This document shows positions 38,850 through 49,200 of a DNA stretch of 64,000 nt, in pieces. How positions within the stretch are numbered: the first letter of the stretch is position 1; each line of letters begins with the position of its first letter. The translations under genes and the position numbers were made by a program. Source of the DNA: Histomonas meleagridis (taxonomy: Eukaryota; Parabasalia; Tritrichomonadida; Dientamoebidae); the NCBI GenBank assembly GCA_020186115.1, contig WSYJ01000186.1, forward strand, positions 2,773,501 to 2,837,500, in the 5' to 3' direction. Below the pieces are notes generated by a model that saw only the letters and a list, made by a program, of their open reading frames with translations, had not been told where the DNA came from and made no database searches.

Positions 38850-41405
38850 TTATTGATCGTCATGTTGGGGATGCCCTAACCCATCCTCAACATTTTCGTC
38901 AAGTTCTTCTTGATTTACACCAACATCTTCTTGTAAATCATCGATTGAATCTTCTTCATTTGATGATGTTGGTTGAATGTTAATAGTAGTATCATTATTA
39001 TTTTGTAGTACGTTATACTCTTTAAAACTCTTATATAATAACAACATAGATTCTCTTAAAGCGGCTACTGAACATCTTTTTGCTACTAATCTCGCTGTTC
39101 TTTCATTATTATATAATAGTTTTAATTCATGAATTGTTTCTTCAGGAATTGCACCTAACGAGGATACTACTATAACATAAAATTCCACTTGGACGTTAAA
39201 TGTATTCCTACAATCTTCAATTAGTTGTCTATACTTGTTAATCTTCTCTATTCTTCTCAACTCTAAAGTTGATTTTCTTTCATTACTATTTGGGTCGTCA
39301 GTTAATTGGCCATATGGTGACGTTACTTCAATAATTTTAAGATTTTGATAATTACTGGAAAACCACCATACATCCGGTTTAAGATTTCTGGAGTTTCCTT
39401 CTAATCTTATATTTCTTTTACTGATTGGCCTATCATAATTAAATATAATATTATTATTCGGTTTAATTTCTTTTAATATTTCTTTAATGATTGCATTATG
39501 TCGAATAGTATATTTATTTCTTAAATTAATACAACCATTTAATCTGTGCATGAGGGAATCATTGTAATTGTTATTACATTTATGACAAATTCCATCGCCG
39601 ATTCCATTTTTATACAAAATTTCGCCTGTAGGCAAATTGTTTGTTCTTGAAACTACGGCGAAATGTATAATGCAGTCAGCAGTTGGAGCTTTATAATTCC
39701 CAATGAAGAAATTGGATAACGGAGAATTTTGTAATGTGTTAAATGTGTAACCTTTGATAGGTTTTGCTCTTAATTTTTCTCCATGTCTGTTTTTAATTAT
39801 ATTATTTAATTCTTTTAATATATTTGTTTCATCAACTATTATTTTATTAATATCATTTGAATTGTTGTCCCATATTTTAGCAGTTTCTTTATTAAAGTTC
39901 ATCTTCATACCAATTTTTAATTTGGCTAAAGATTTAATTGTTCTTGAGAATAAACAATTTGTTCTGTTTTGTGTAATTATATTATTCTCATCAACTGGAA
40001 TATTTAAATAGGGTGAATTGTAATCTTTTTCGATCTTTCTATAATCTATTTCATTAATAAAAGATTGTCTGAATAATTTCCTAGAATTTGGATCAAAGGA
40101 TTTTATAATATTTAGGAAGTTCTTAATTTGTAAAGTTTTAGCTCTTTCCCATAATTTTGGTAACCCTAAACCTCCATCTCTCCATTTAGTATAAAATAAT
40201 TCTTTAGGTAAACTATTAGTTTTACATTCCTTCATAATTAATTTCCTAATCATTGTATCAATATTATTTAATTCTTTCTCTGAACAATAACCATTTAATA
40301 ATTCGAAATCTATTTCAGGAAGAATCATTCTTTTAATCGCATCTATCTTTTGATTAAATTTTGATGGGGATTTCATAATTTTAATGATTTCATTTTTAAT
40401 CTTATTTAATCTAATATTAGCATGATCAAAACTACCTTTTCTTTTAATTACTGCAGATGAACCTAAATATTCTAAAGCTTCTAATAATGGTAAATTAGGA
40501 ATATTATCATTCTGAATTTGTAAGTTATAATTTAATGTAACTCTTCGATTATTTTCTCTAATATAACTTAAAGTTTTACATTTTTGTGGAGCCATTGACA
40601 TATCATTCTTCTTACAGAACTTTTCTACTGTATTTAACATGTTTTGCATACCTTCAGGGGTTTGAGAAATCAAGACTATATCATCAGCATAAGCTTGAAT
40701 ATTAAAATATATTACCTCATTATCATTTGTATTAATTGGAACACCATCCAGTTTATGCTTAATCTGGATTTTCTTTAATAAAGGTTCTAAGCATGAATTA
40801 AATAATAAAGGTGATAAAGGACATCCTTGTCTTACACCTCTATTTATTTTAATTTGTTCAGTTCTTTTATTTCCAACTTTGATAGTAGTATAAGAATTAT
40901 CATATAAGTCTTTAATTGCTTCTATAAATTTCGTTGGGAATCCTCTTTTCTTTAAACTCCATAAAATAGCTTTATGAGGAACAGACCCAAAAGCATTAGT
41001 AAAATCTAGTGTAGTAATAATGATTGAAGAATTATTTCTTTTAGCTTCAGAAATTAATTCATTTATAGTTGCTATATGTTCTGAAATACCATTAATACCA
41101 GCTTTAAATCCTTTTTGTACATGATTAATAAAGTTACAATTTTGATTTATAATTTGGATAATCTTTGATATCTGACACATTACAATTCTATACAATGTAT
41201 TTGATATTAATATAGGTCTCCAAGATTTAATTTCTTTTGGATCACCTTTTTTATATAATAATATTGTTTTCGAATTCTTTAAAGTTTGTGGTAATTTTCC
41301 GAATTTAATTATTTGTTCATTAATCATTTTAATAATTTTAGTAGTTGATTTAATATCTATTTTCCATATAGGATTTCCAATTCCATCTGGACCATTAGCA
41401 GCCAT
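38850..41405 (-). pseudogene. Reverse transcriptase-endonuclease part of the retrotransposon ORF
   Basis: The 851-residue frame starts at MAANGPDGIG, the typical beginning of the RT fingers. It contains TTLDFTNAFGSVPH (about 132-144), RGVRQGCPLSPLLF (189-202) and the catalytic AYADDIVLIS (238-247). A CCHC knuckle follows at 607-625 (CHKCNNNYNDSLMHRLNGC). The endonuclease has KPDVWW (676-681) and KIIEVTSPYG (catalytic E about 693), then RRIEKINKYRQLIED. All RT and nuclease key residues are present, so this half looks intact. It joins the upstream fragment by a one-base frameshift near 41440. The tail is acidic and Asn/Gln-rich. Confidence 0.9.
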
Positions 41406-41461
41406 ATTTGATCTTGATCTTATTGAATTTCTAATTAAATGTTTATCTAATAGATTATTTA

Positions 41462-42154
41462 CTAAAAAATCTCTATTTTCTTCTCAATCATTTTTTTTGA
41501 GTCCCATAAACTATTTTCTTTTGGTTCTTCAAAATTCGCAATTCTCTCAAATTGTATTTTATAATAATTCTCAACTTCTTCTATATTTGAATCACATTCT
41601 GGTGTAGGATCATTTAATATATACCATCTGATAGCTCTAACTGGATCTTCTCGATACATGTTTTGAGTTATATTTTTATATTTCTTTGATATAATATTCA
41701 TATTATCTTGTTGAATATTTTCTAATGTAGCTGAAATATAATTTAATTCATTTTCTCTATGTTCTGGATTATCATTAATAATGTTTCGAATATGTTCAAT
41801 GTTATTTCCTCCAATTATTTTATTTAATATATCATTATTAGTATTCTTTAAAATATTTTCTATTTCTATTTCGATACTTGAAATAGTATTTAATATAGTT
41901 TGTGTAGGTGTTTTATCTTTTAATTCTATAATCCTTTTAATATAACTAGTAATTTCTGATAAATTTCTAATTATATTGTTTTGTCTTCTAATTGTATCTT
42001 TTTCTCTATCTGTGATTTTATTCTTCTTAATAGATTTACCTAACAATTTTTCTAAAGAAATATGTAAAGTTTTTCTAATAGATAAATTCATTTTGGCTAA
42101 TCCTCCTTCAAAGATTATCCATTCTGTTTCACTTTCATTTATTGGATTAAACAT
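41462..42154 (-). pseudogene. Retrotransposon ORF, linker fragment before the RT
   Basis: This 230-residue frame (MFNPINESETEWIIFEGGLA) overlaps the zinc-finger fragment by 16 nt in another frame and ends shortly before the RT fragment. Around 42140-42155 the two frames cross at an A-rich run; at about 41440 the next crossing also lies in an A-rich run. It has no recognised domain: helical, Asn/Ile/Lys-rich, probably the linker between zinc fingers and RT. Programmed frameshifting is possible, but simple decay or homopolymer error is likelier. Confidence 0.7.
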
Positions 42155-43992
42155 TTCTTTAATATTGGAATTATTTTATTTTTCATACATTCTTTAATTG
42201 AAATAATAAGTTTTTGTCTGATATTTTTAGTAAGTTTAGGTAAATGAATCTCATTTTGTTCTTCTATTTCTACCCTATTTAACCATTTTCTACATTTTAT
42301 TAGTAAATAGTTTCTTTCTTCTATAATAATTTGTTGTTCTTTCTGAGTCATTCCTATATTTTCGACTTGTTGTTGTTCCTGATTATTATTTTGTTGTTCT
42401 TCTTGATTATTATTTAGTTGTTCTTCTCGTTGTTGTTCTAGATTATTATTTTGTTGTACTTCTTGATTATTTGATTGTTCTTGTTGAATGACTCTTTGAT
42501 CTTGATCTTGTATAATAATATTATTATTTCTATTAATTTCTCCATTAATTTGTTGATTAATAATAATATTTCTATCATTGAAGTGATTATTATTGTTATC
42601 ATCTGTTGATTGCTCTTGAACTTTAATTTCATTAACAATTTCATCAATTTGTTCTTGTAGCAGGATTCTAAATATTGTGGATTTAATCTTAATCTTTTGT
42701 TTTGGGATAATTGTTCCTTTTATTCTTGAATCACTATGCATTGAAGATGCATGTAATTTTAAGTTTCCTTCATTAGCTGTAATTGTCTTTTTACAATAAC
42801 CACATAATAAACCATATCTTTCTTTCATCAATTTGTTAATATTTGGTGTTCGGTTAACTTGATTAATCCAATATTTAATAGTCGCCCAAATCCATCCTAT
42901 TTCTGATTTTTTATCAACTATATATTTGTGTTTGGTTTTCATATGTGAAGAAAATGAACCCTGATTCATAGTAAAATAATCACAATTTGGACAAAAGCAA
43001 AAATAAAGATTCTTATGATAACTTTGATGTTGGTCTTGTAAATTAACTTGTTCCCAATAATTTTTTCTTAAACTTAAAAAGTTTAAAAATTCTAACATCG
43101 TACAATATGGAAATGTTTTAAAATGTACTTGTTTCTCATGATATTTCAAATGAGGTACACATGTAAATGCTTTTCCATCTCCTTGTGTACATACAAAAGG
43201 TCCTACACCTGGCCAACTTTTTTCGAATGCTATAATATTTAAAATTGGTATTTTAAATCTATTATTATTGCAGATGAATAAGTTCTCGTTTAAATCTTTA
43301 TTCTTCCATTTATTAATTACTAATTTAATTTCTTCTTTAGTATTCGCATTTCTAATATCATTCAATAAATTTTCTGGTGTATAATCTCCTTCATCATTAA
43401 TATTATTATTATTTTCATTATTGTGATTATTATTATTATTTAAATTGATGTTATTGATTTGATTTTGAATTTGATTTTCTTGTGGAATATTATTGTTATT
43501 GAATCCTAAGGATGTAATATTTGAGTTTAGTTGATTTTGATTATCATTGTTATTTTGATTTTGAGTTTCGTTATTATTTAGATTTATATTGATATTAATA
43601 TTTGATAAATTATAGTTTGGCATTGAAAAATTGATATCTTTTTCTACAAATTTAATTTTTGGTACTTCTATAATTTGTTCATTAACTTTAATCTGTGGAA
43701 TATTAACTGGTACAATTTCTTTATTGTAATACGGAATAGGAATATTAATATATTGTACTTGATTTTGATAGTTTGGTATTGGAATATTAATGTTTTGTAT
43801 TTGATTTTGATAATTCGGAATATTAACTAAAAAATTTTCTTGATTGTATTGAGGTATTGGTATTATATAATTTCGTAAATTTTGTTGGTAATTCGGTATG
43901 TCTATTTTGAAATCTTCTTGTTGATTATTAGGTATTGGAATTATAAAATTTTCTGTTTGTTTCTCATACTCTGGTATTTTAATAGATACCAA
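42139..43992 (-). pseudogene. Retrotransposon ORF, IP-repeat and zinc-finger fragment
   Basis: The fragment has two parts. The first holds repeats of the form NIPIPNYQNQVQYINIPIPY, alternating hydrophobic and polar residues every 14-15 positions. The second holds C2H2-type fingers: CPNCDYFTMNQGSFSSHMKT then KH, and CGYCKKTITANEGNLKLHAS then MH, plus a less regular one near FVCTQGDGKAFTCVPHLKYH. Such fingers bind the target DNA in R2-type elements. Asn/Gln-rich stretches separate them from the next fragment. The frame continues upstream of 43992 into the same repeats before shifting near 44095 at a six-T run. Confidence 0.82.
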
Positions 43993-44060
43993 TTTTTTCT
44001 TAAATTTGAGAATTGGTATTAAATAATTTTCTTTATTAATTTTAATATCAGGAATTGTAA

Positions 44061-44652
44061 TTAACTTGTCTTCTTTGTTGTAATAAGGTATAACGATATT
44101 AATTTTTTCTCATTATTGATTTTGAAGTCTGGAATATCAATAATTTTTTCTTCAACTTTTACTACTGGTAAATCACAATTTATGTTTTTCTGTGTAATAG
44201 AGAAATTAGGAACATTAATTGGATATTGTTTAACTTGTGTAACATGAGAAATGTTTTTATTTGGTCTAATTTTGTTATTTAAGACTTGTAATGTGTCAGG
44301 TCTGATTAATAATGTTTTATTTATAATTCGAAAAGTATCTGGTGGTAATATTAAACCTCGATAAGAACATATATTCGTAATCTCAATATTGATGTTATTT
44401 TGTTCGATGATTAATATCCAATATGGTAAATCAATTTCAGTAAAATCTTTGTTTTCATAATGTTCATTAATCAAATAAATTTCTCTCCAAGCATCTGGAT
44501 TAATATTATTAAATATTCCAAAATCAACTTGTGTTTTTAATAAATTTAATGATGTAATTTTCCGTAAGTTTTTGTCCATGAAAAGATTAACGTCCAAAAT
44601 AACCCGACGGTTTGTAAAGAATTTATAATTATTTCTGAACTGTGGTCTTGAT
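44061..44652 (-). pseudogene. Retrotransposon ORF, fragment between frameshifts
   Basis: This frame is open from just below 44652 and reads RRVILDVNLFMDKNLRKITS through to KQYPINVPNFSITQKNINCD, where the IP-type repeats begin. It is linked by frameshifts to the zinc-finger frame on either side (near 44645 and 44095). No domain of its own is recognised. Confidence 0.65.
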
Positions 44653-45411
44653 TAATTCAAAATTGTTAGAAATAATTTTATAACAATTTGGAAACGGACA
44701 GAATCTTTTATAATTTTTTGATTTTATAATATATTCGTTTTTAGTCAATAATCTTTGTATGATTCTTTCGTGAAAGAGTAATTCTTGATTAGGGTCAATA
44801 TCATGTTCTTCTGATAAATGTTTTGATAGTATTTGAAAATTTTTTGTGAAAAAATTACATTCTGGAACTGATGAACAACAAAATGGTTCGGGTAATGGAA
44901 TTTCACGAAACTCATTTAATTTGAATAATTGAGAAATTGGGAAATTTAAAAAATTATAAATTAATTAATTCTGTTGTAACCAAATGTTAGGCTTTGGTAT
45001 TTGTTTCTTGATTGTATCGCTAATAATTCTTTTAATTTCTTCCTTGTTGGGAAAATCTTTATTAATTATATAATTTTGTAAAAAGTTTTGTAATGTTCGA
45101 TCTGTAATAATTTCTTTGTTATCTCTATAATAATTTTCATTAATATCCCATTTATTAGTCTTATCTTGTAGTACATGGTCGAACTTTAAAATATAAATAT
45201 CTTCATAATTATTCGTAATTAAAGATTCGTTTTCTGTTGATCGTAATTCAGATGTATGACCCTCTATTCCTGTAAAATTGTTCGTATGAAGTTTTGAATT
45301 TCCAAATAATCTATCTGATAAAAATTTGAATTTTGAGAAAAAAGTATCATTCGATTCCTCTCCCTGTAACGAAGCTAAAGGCGAATTCTCAGCAAAAATA
45401 GAACTCTCCAT
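44653..45411 (-). pseudogene. Retrotransposon ORF, N-terminal fragment
   Basis: From the ATG at 45411 (MESSIFAENSPLASLQGEES) this frame runs to a TAA at 44965-44967 and then stays open to about 44645. The part after the stop holds a C2H2 finger (CSSVPECNFFTKNFQILSKH, then LSEEH) and half of another (RFCPFPNCYKII). The stop is therefore a nonsense mutation inside the ORF and not its end. The frame is also open upstream into the tRNA gene, which is probably incidental. Confidence 0.72.
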
Positions 45412-45419
45412 CAAAGAAC

Positions 45420-45427
45420 AAAAAAAA
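45420..45427 (-). terminator. T8 run after tRNA-Lys, probable Pol III terminator
   Basis: On the tRNA strand eight T residues follow three bases after the mature 3' end. At the 3' copy of the target site the corresponding run is TATTTTTT. The run lies at the junction with the element and would end Pol III transcription before it enters the retrotransposon. Confidence 0.65.
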
Positions 45428-45445
45428 TTCACCTTCGACGGGATT
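45427..45445. repeat. Target-site duplication, 5' copy (inside tRNA-Lys)
   Basis: 19 bp identical to 38705-38723. It covers the 3' side of the T-loop and T-stem, the acceptor 3' strand and the flank, so the insertion point is inside the B-box/T-arm of the tRNA gene. Confidence 0.85.
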
Positions 45446-45502
45446 CGAACCCGCAACCCCAGGATTAAAAGTCCTATGCTCTAACCGTTGAGCTACGAAG
45501 GT
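45430..45502 (-). tRNA. tRNA-Lys (anticodon UUU)
   Basis: The 73-nt gene folds into a full cloverleaf. The acceptor is ACCTTCG/CGAAGGT with discriminator G, the D-stem is GCTC/GAGC, the anticodon stem is TAGGA/TCCTG (last pair G-T) with loop CTTTTAA and the T-stem is GCGGG/CCCGT with TTCGAAT loop. The anticodon TTT reads lysine AAA/AAG. A-box and B-box (GGTTCGAATCC) are present. No CCA is encoded and there is no intron. The retrotransposon lies immediately downstream but leaves the gene complete. Confidence 0.96.
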
Positions 45503-46279
45503 ATTCAGGAAATAGGAAAGATTAAGTCATTCAAAGGTTTTTCAAGATCTCTGTAGACAGACGAACATATTTTTTATATAAAAAACATGTAAACATTAGA
45601 AAATATGCTCAAACACCTTGAAACCCTAAAGAGTAAAAGATTGGTTTCACTTTTCTAAAAGTTTTGCTGTGATTCAATAAAAAAAAAAAAAAAAATGATC
45701 GATAGCTTTTTTTGAATTGTTTATCAATGAAGATTAAACTTAGGTGAATGTTGAGTTTCTTCAACAGTTATTTTTTGTTTTTCATTTTGGACCAATCTAA
45801 TATATTTGTATATATGTAGATCAATATAATCATTGGTTTTCGAAAATGAGAGAAAATCAATAAATTATGCAATTGAAGTGCTGTTTCAAATGATTAAAAC
45901 ATATTCCAAATTATTCAAATGAATTCTTTTTACATTAACATCAATTCCTTCTTTATCAAAAAGTAATTTTACTATTTCTAAATCATTATTTCTAACTGCT
46001 ATATGAAGTGCTGTTTCAAATGATTAAAACATATTCCAAATTATTCAAATGAATTCTTTTTACATTAACATCAATTCCTTCTTTATCAAAAAGTAATTTT
46101 ACTATTTCACTGAGTTTGCATATTAATATTCATCTTTTACAAGAGACTTCGAAGGTAATTTATTTTCTTTTGGGTTATAAAAATTGTTGGTATCAATCAA
46201 AAATGACTATGTTATCATATTATCAATTTTGTGGGTTTAAAACAAGAAATACAACAAACAGTTTACAAATTACTTTATT
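45503..46279. other. Intergenic region between tRNA-Lys and the RhoGEF gene
   Basis: The stretch holds a poly-A run near 45680 and the duplicated ankyrin relic (45875-46108). No gene is seen on either strand; an apparent serine-rich frame on the plus strand from 46116 is the antisense of the KEE repeat. Confidence 0.55.
45875..46108 (-). repeat. Ankyrin relic with a perfect 104-bp tandem duplication
   Basis: 45875-45978 and 46005-46108 are identical over 104 bp, offset by 130 bp. Each copy encodes the EIVKLLFDKEGIDVNVKR end of an ankyrin module plus a 40-nt spacer and the next TAL. The single complete module reads TALHIAVRNNDLEIVKLLFD. ATTTGG stands 27 nt before the Thr codon. The perfect identity suggests a recent duplication. 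Confidence 0.7.
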
Positions 46280-49200
46280 TCATTTGAATGTATACCATAC
46301 AATAGCAACTAAAAGTGATACAACAGCAAATGCAATTGTAATGTTGCGCGCTGTGAGTTTGGATTTGATACCTTTGGAAATGTTTTGCGTTTTGTTGTCA
46401 ACAAAGTCCGTTATTTTCTCTGATTTGGCTTCTGTTTCTTCTTTAGTTTCTTCCTTAATTTCTTCCTTAACTTCTGTTTCTTCTTTAGCTTCTTCCTTAA
46501 TTTCTTCCTTAACTTCTGTTTCCTCTTTAGCTTCTTCCTTAATTTCTTCCTTAACTTCTGTTTCTTCTTTAGTTTCTTCCTTAATTTCTTCCTCTTTAAC
46601 TTCTGTTTCTTCTTTAGTTTCTTCCTTAATTTCTTCCTCTTTAATTTCTTCCTCTTTAACTTCTGTTTCTTCTTTAGTTTCTTCCTTAATTTCTTCCTCT
46701 TTAATTTCTTCCTCTTTAACTTCTGTTTCTTCTTTAGTTTCTTCCTTAATTTCTTCCTCTTTAACTTCTGTTTCTTCTTTAGTTTCTTCCTTAATTTCTT
46801 CCTCTTTAATTTCTTCCTCTTTAACTTCTGTTTCTTCTTTAGTTTCTTCCTTAATTTCTTCCTCTTTAACTTCTGTTTCTTCTTTAGTTTCTTCTTTAAC
46901 TTCTTCCTCTTTAACTTCTGTTTCTTCTTTAGCTTCTTCTTTAACTTCTTCTTCTTTAACTTCTGTTTCTTCTTTAACTTCCTCTTTAGTTTCTTCCTTG
47001 ACTTCTTCTTTAACTTCTGTTTCTTCTTTAGTTTCTTCTTTAACTTCTTCATCCTTAACTTCTGTTTCTTCTTTAACTTCTTCTTTAGTTTCTTCTTCTT
47101 TAGTTACTTCCTTGACTTCTTCTTTAGTTTCTTCCTTAATATCTTCTTCCTTAACTTCTGTTTCTTCTTTAACTTCTGTTTCTTCTTTAGTTTCTTCTTT
47201 AGTTTCTTCCTCTTTAACTTCTGTTTCTTCTTTAGTTTCTTCCTTGACTTCTTCTTCTTTAACTTCTGTTTCTTCCTTAACTACTGTTTCTTCTTTAACT
47301 TCTTCTTTAGTTTCTTCTTCTTTAACTTCTTCCTTAACTTCTTCTTTAGTTTCTTCTTTAACTTCTTCTTTAGTTTCTTCTTTAACTTCTTCTTTAGTTT
47401 CTTCCTTAACTTCTTCTTTAGTTTCTTCTTTAACTTCTTCTTTAGTTTCTGCTACCTTGACTTCTTCTTTAACTTCTTCTTTAGTTTCTTCTTTAACTTC
47501 TTCTTTAGTTTCTTCTTTAACTTCTTCTTTAGTTTCTTCTTTAACTTCTTCTTTAGTTTCTGCTACCTTGACTTCTTCTTTAACTTCTTCTTTAGTTTCT
47601 TCTTTAACTTCTTCTTTAGTTTCTTCTTTAACTTCTTCTTTAACTTCTTCCTTAACTACTGTTTCTTCTTTAACTTCTTCTTTAGTTTCTTCTTCTTTAA
47701 CTTCTTCTTTTCTTGTTCCTTCGTTTTCTTTTCCACGATTAACTTTATTTTCATATATTTCCACCATCGATGGTGGCTGAAGTTCATCCAACAAATAGCT
47801 GTCGGACTCATTCAGATCAGTGTCTGTTTGACTATAATCCAATGAATTAAATGACACATCGTCGACCGATTTCCTATCAGCTCTTCTTTGTTTTTGAGTT
47901 TTTCTTCTTTTTCTTTTCAATGGGTTATGTTCAGATTCGTCATCTTTATCGAGCGTTTTCCTAATAATTTTTGGCAATTCAATTACATACAAATTTGTGG
48001 GCGTAACCGCCACAATTGAAATCCCATTGAAACAGACGTCAAAATCTGACATGCTATCGGGGACGTTACCGAATTCAGAGCAATTGAATACTTCGTTCTT
48101 TGACAAATCCAACAATTGTGTAACGTTCGGTTTGCCGCCGATAATTAAAGCGAATTTGTTCAAAATGAGAACTTTATGTCGTTTTCTTTGAGGTAATTCA
48201 GGGATTTGTATAATGTTCCAACAGTTATTCTTCAAATCCATAACATGTACAGAATTTAAGCAACAATTTGAGTTCTTTCCACCGTAAACATATAATTTGT
48301 TTTTGGATGCAAATATTGAACTTTTACATCGTGCAGAAGGCGAATTTTGTGATGCAGAAATCACCGAAACTTTTGCGGTGTTTTCTTTAATAGTTTTCAA
48401 GTCGATGATAATTAACTCGTCTAAAAACTTTCGATCTTGCTTACCACCAAAAATATATAACTTTCGATGATAATATGTCGCAGCATAATCGATTCGACCA
48501 CTTATTACTTTATCCAAATTAACTTTATGGAACTTCTTATCAGCAACATGGAACCTGTACAATGAATCATAATTAAATATGAATAAATCATTAGAAGCAT
48601 TAAAGAAAAATGGGCTTTTATATTGCGAAATAGTAATTTCCGAATATTTCATTTCGCTATTTTTGATATTAATTTGAAACATGTCGATTTTCGTTTTACG
48701 TTGTGAAAGAATATAAACATCATCGGATATCGTTAAACATTTTGGTAATGTAAACCCTGGAAATGGACATTTAAGTTTAAGTGACTTCCATTCGAAGATA
48801 TATTTGTTTTCATGTGAGAGTTGTTTCCGAAGATTTTGTTGAAGTTTGGATAAATTATCAAAAAATGCGTCTTCGTCTGTTTCCGATTGGAAATTAATTA
48901 CAAATTTTGTGGTTGATTTAAGTCTTTTTTTGGGAGCATACGGTTTTTGTGTTGAATCAACAACGATGGAGAATAACCGTGGAAATTGATACTGGTATTG
49001 AAATTTTTGAATGTTGCTATCAAAAAGTGCTTTGGTTTCTTTTTTGTCAACGGTCTGAAGAAGAAGAATTAAAGTGTTCATCAGATAAAGTTTACCTGGA
49101 CGGAGCTTGTTCTTTCCGATTGTAATGTCGGTTTCGGAAATAAGTTCCCGTTGGACATCAAGAAAAACAAAGTTGTTCGAAATCGATTTCTGGATTGGAA

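Larger units (their letters stand above)
38724..45426 (-). mobile_element. Non-LTR retrotransposon with restriction-like endonuclease, inserted in tRNA-Lys
   Basis: The element is about 6.7 kb, transcribed on the minus strand like the tRNA. In order it has C2H2 zinc fingers, a repetitive region, reverse transcriptase, a CCHC knuckle and a PD-(D/E)XK endonuclease. That is the architecture of the R2/NeSL/CRE-type early-branching, target-specific non-LTR elements. It ends without a poly-A tail, in AATAAAC next to the duplicated AATCCCG. The first ATG (45411) is only about 15 nt inside the element. There is an unbroken tRNA on one side and a tRNA fragment on the other. The coding region has four frameshifts and one stop, so this copy is probably dead. 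Confidence 0.9.

Noticed and set aside
38723-38983. An 86-codon plus-strand frame at the element's 3' end
   Set aside because: It begins at a TTG and is antisense to the retrotransposon ORF and its 3' untranslated region.
46116-47780. A 554-codon Ser/Leu/Thr-rich plus-strand frame
   Set aside because: It is the antisense of the KEE repeat, where repetitive purine codons rarely give stops on the other strand; its composition and lack of domains argue against a protein.
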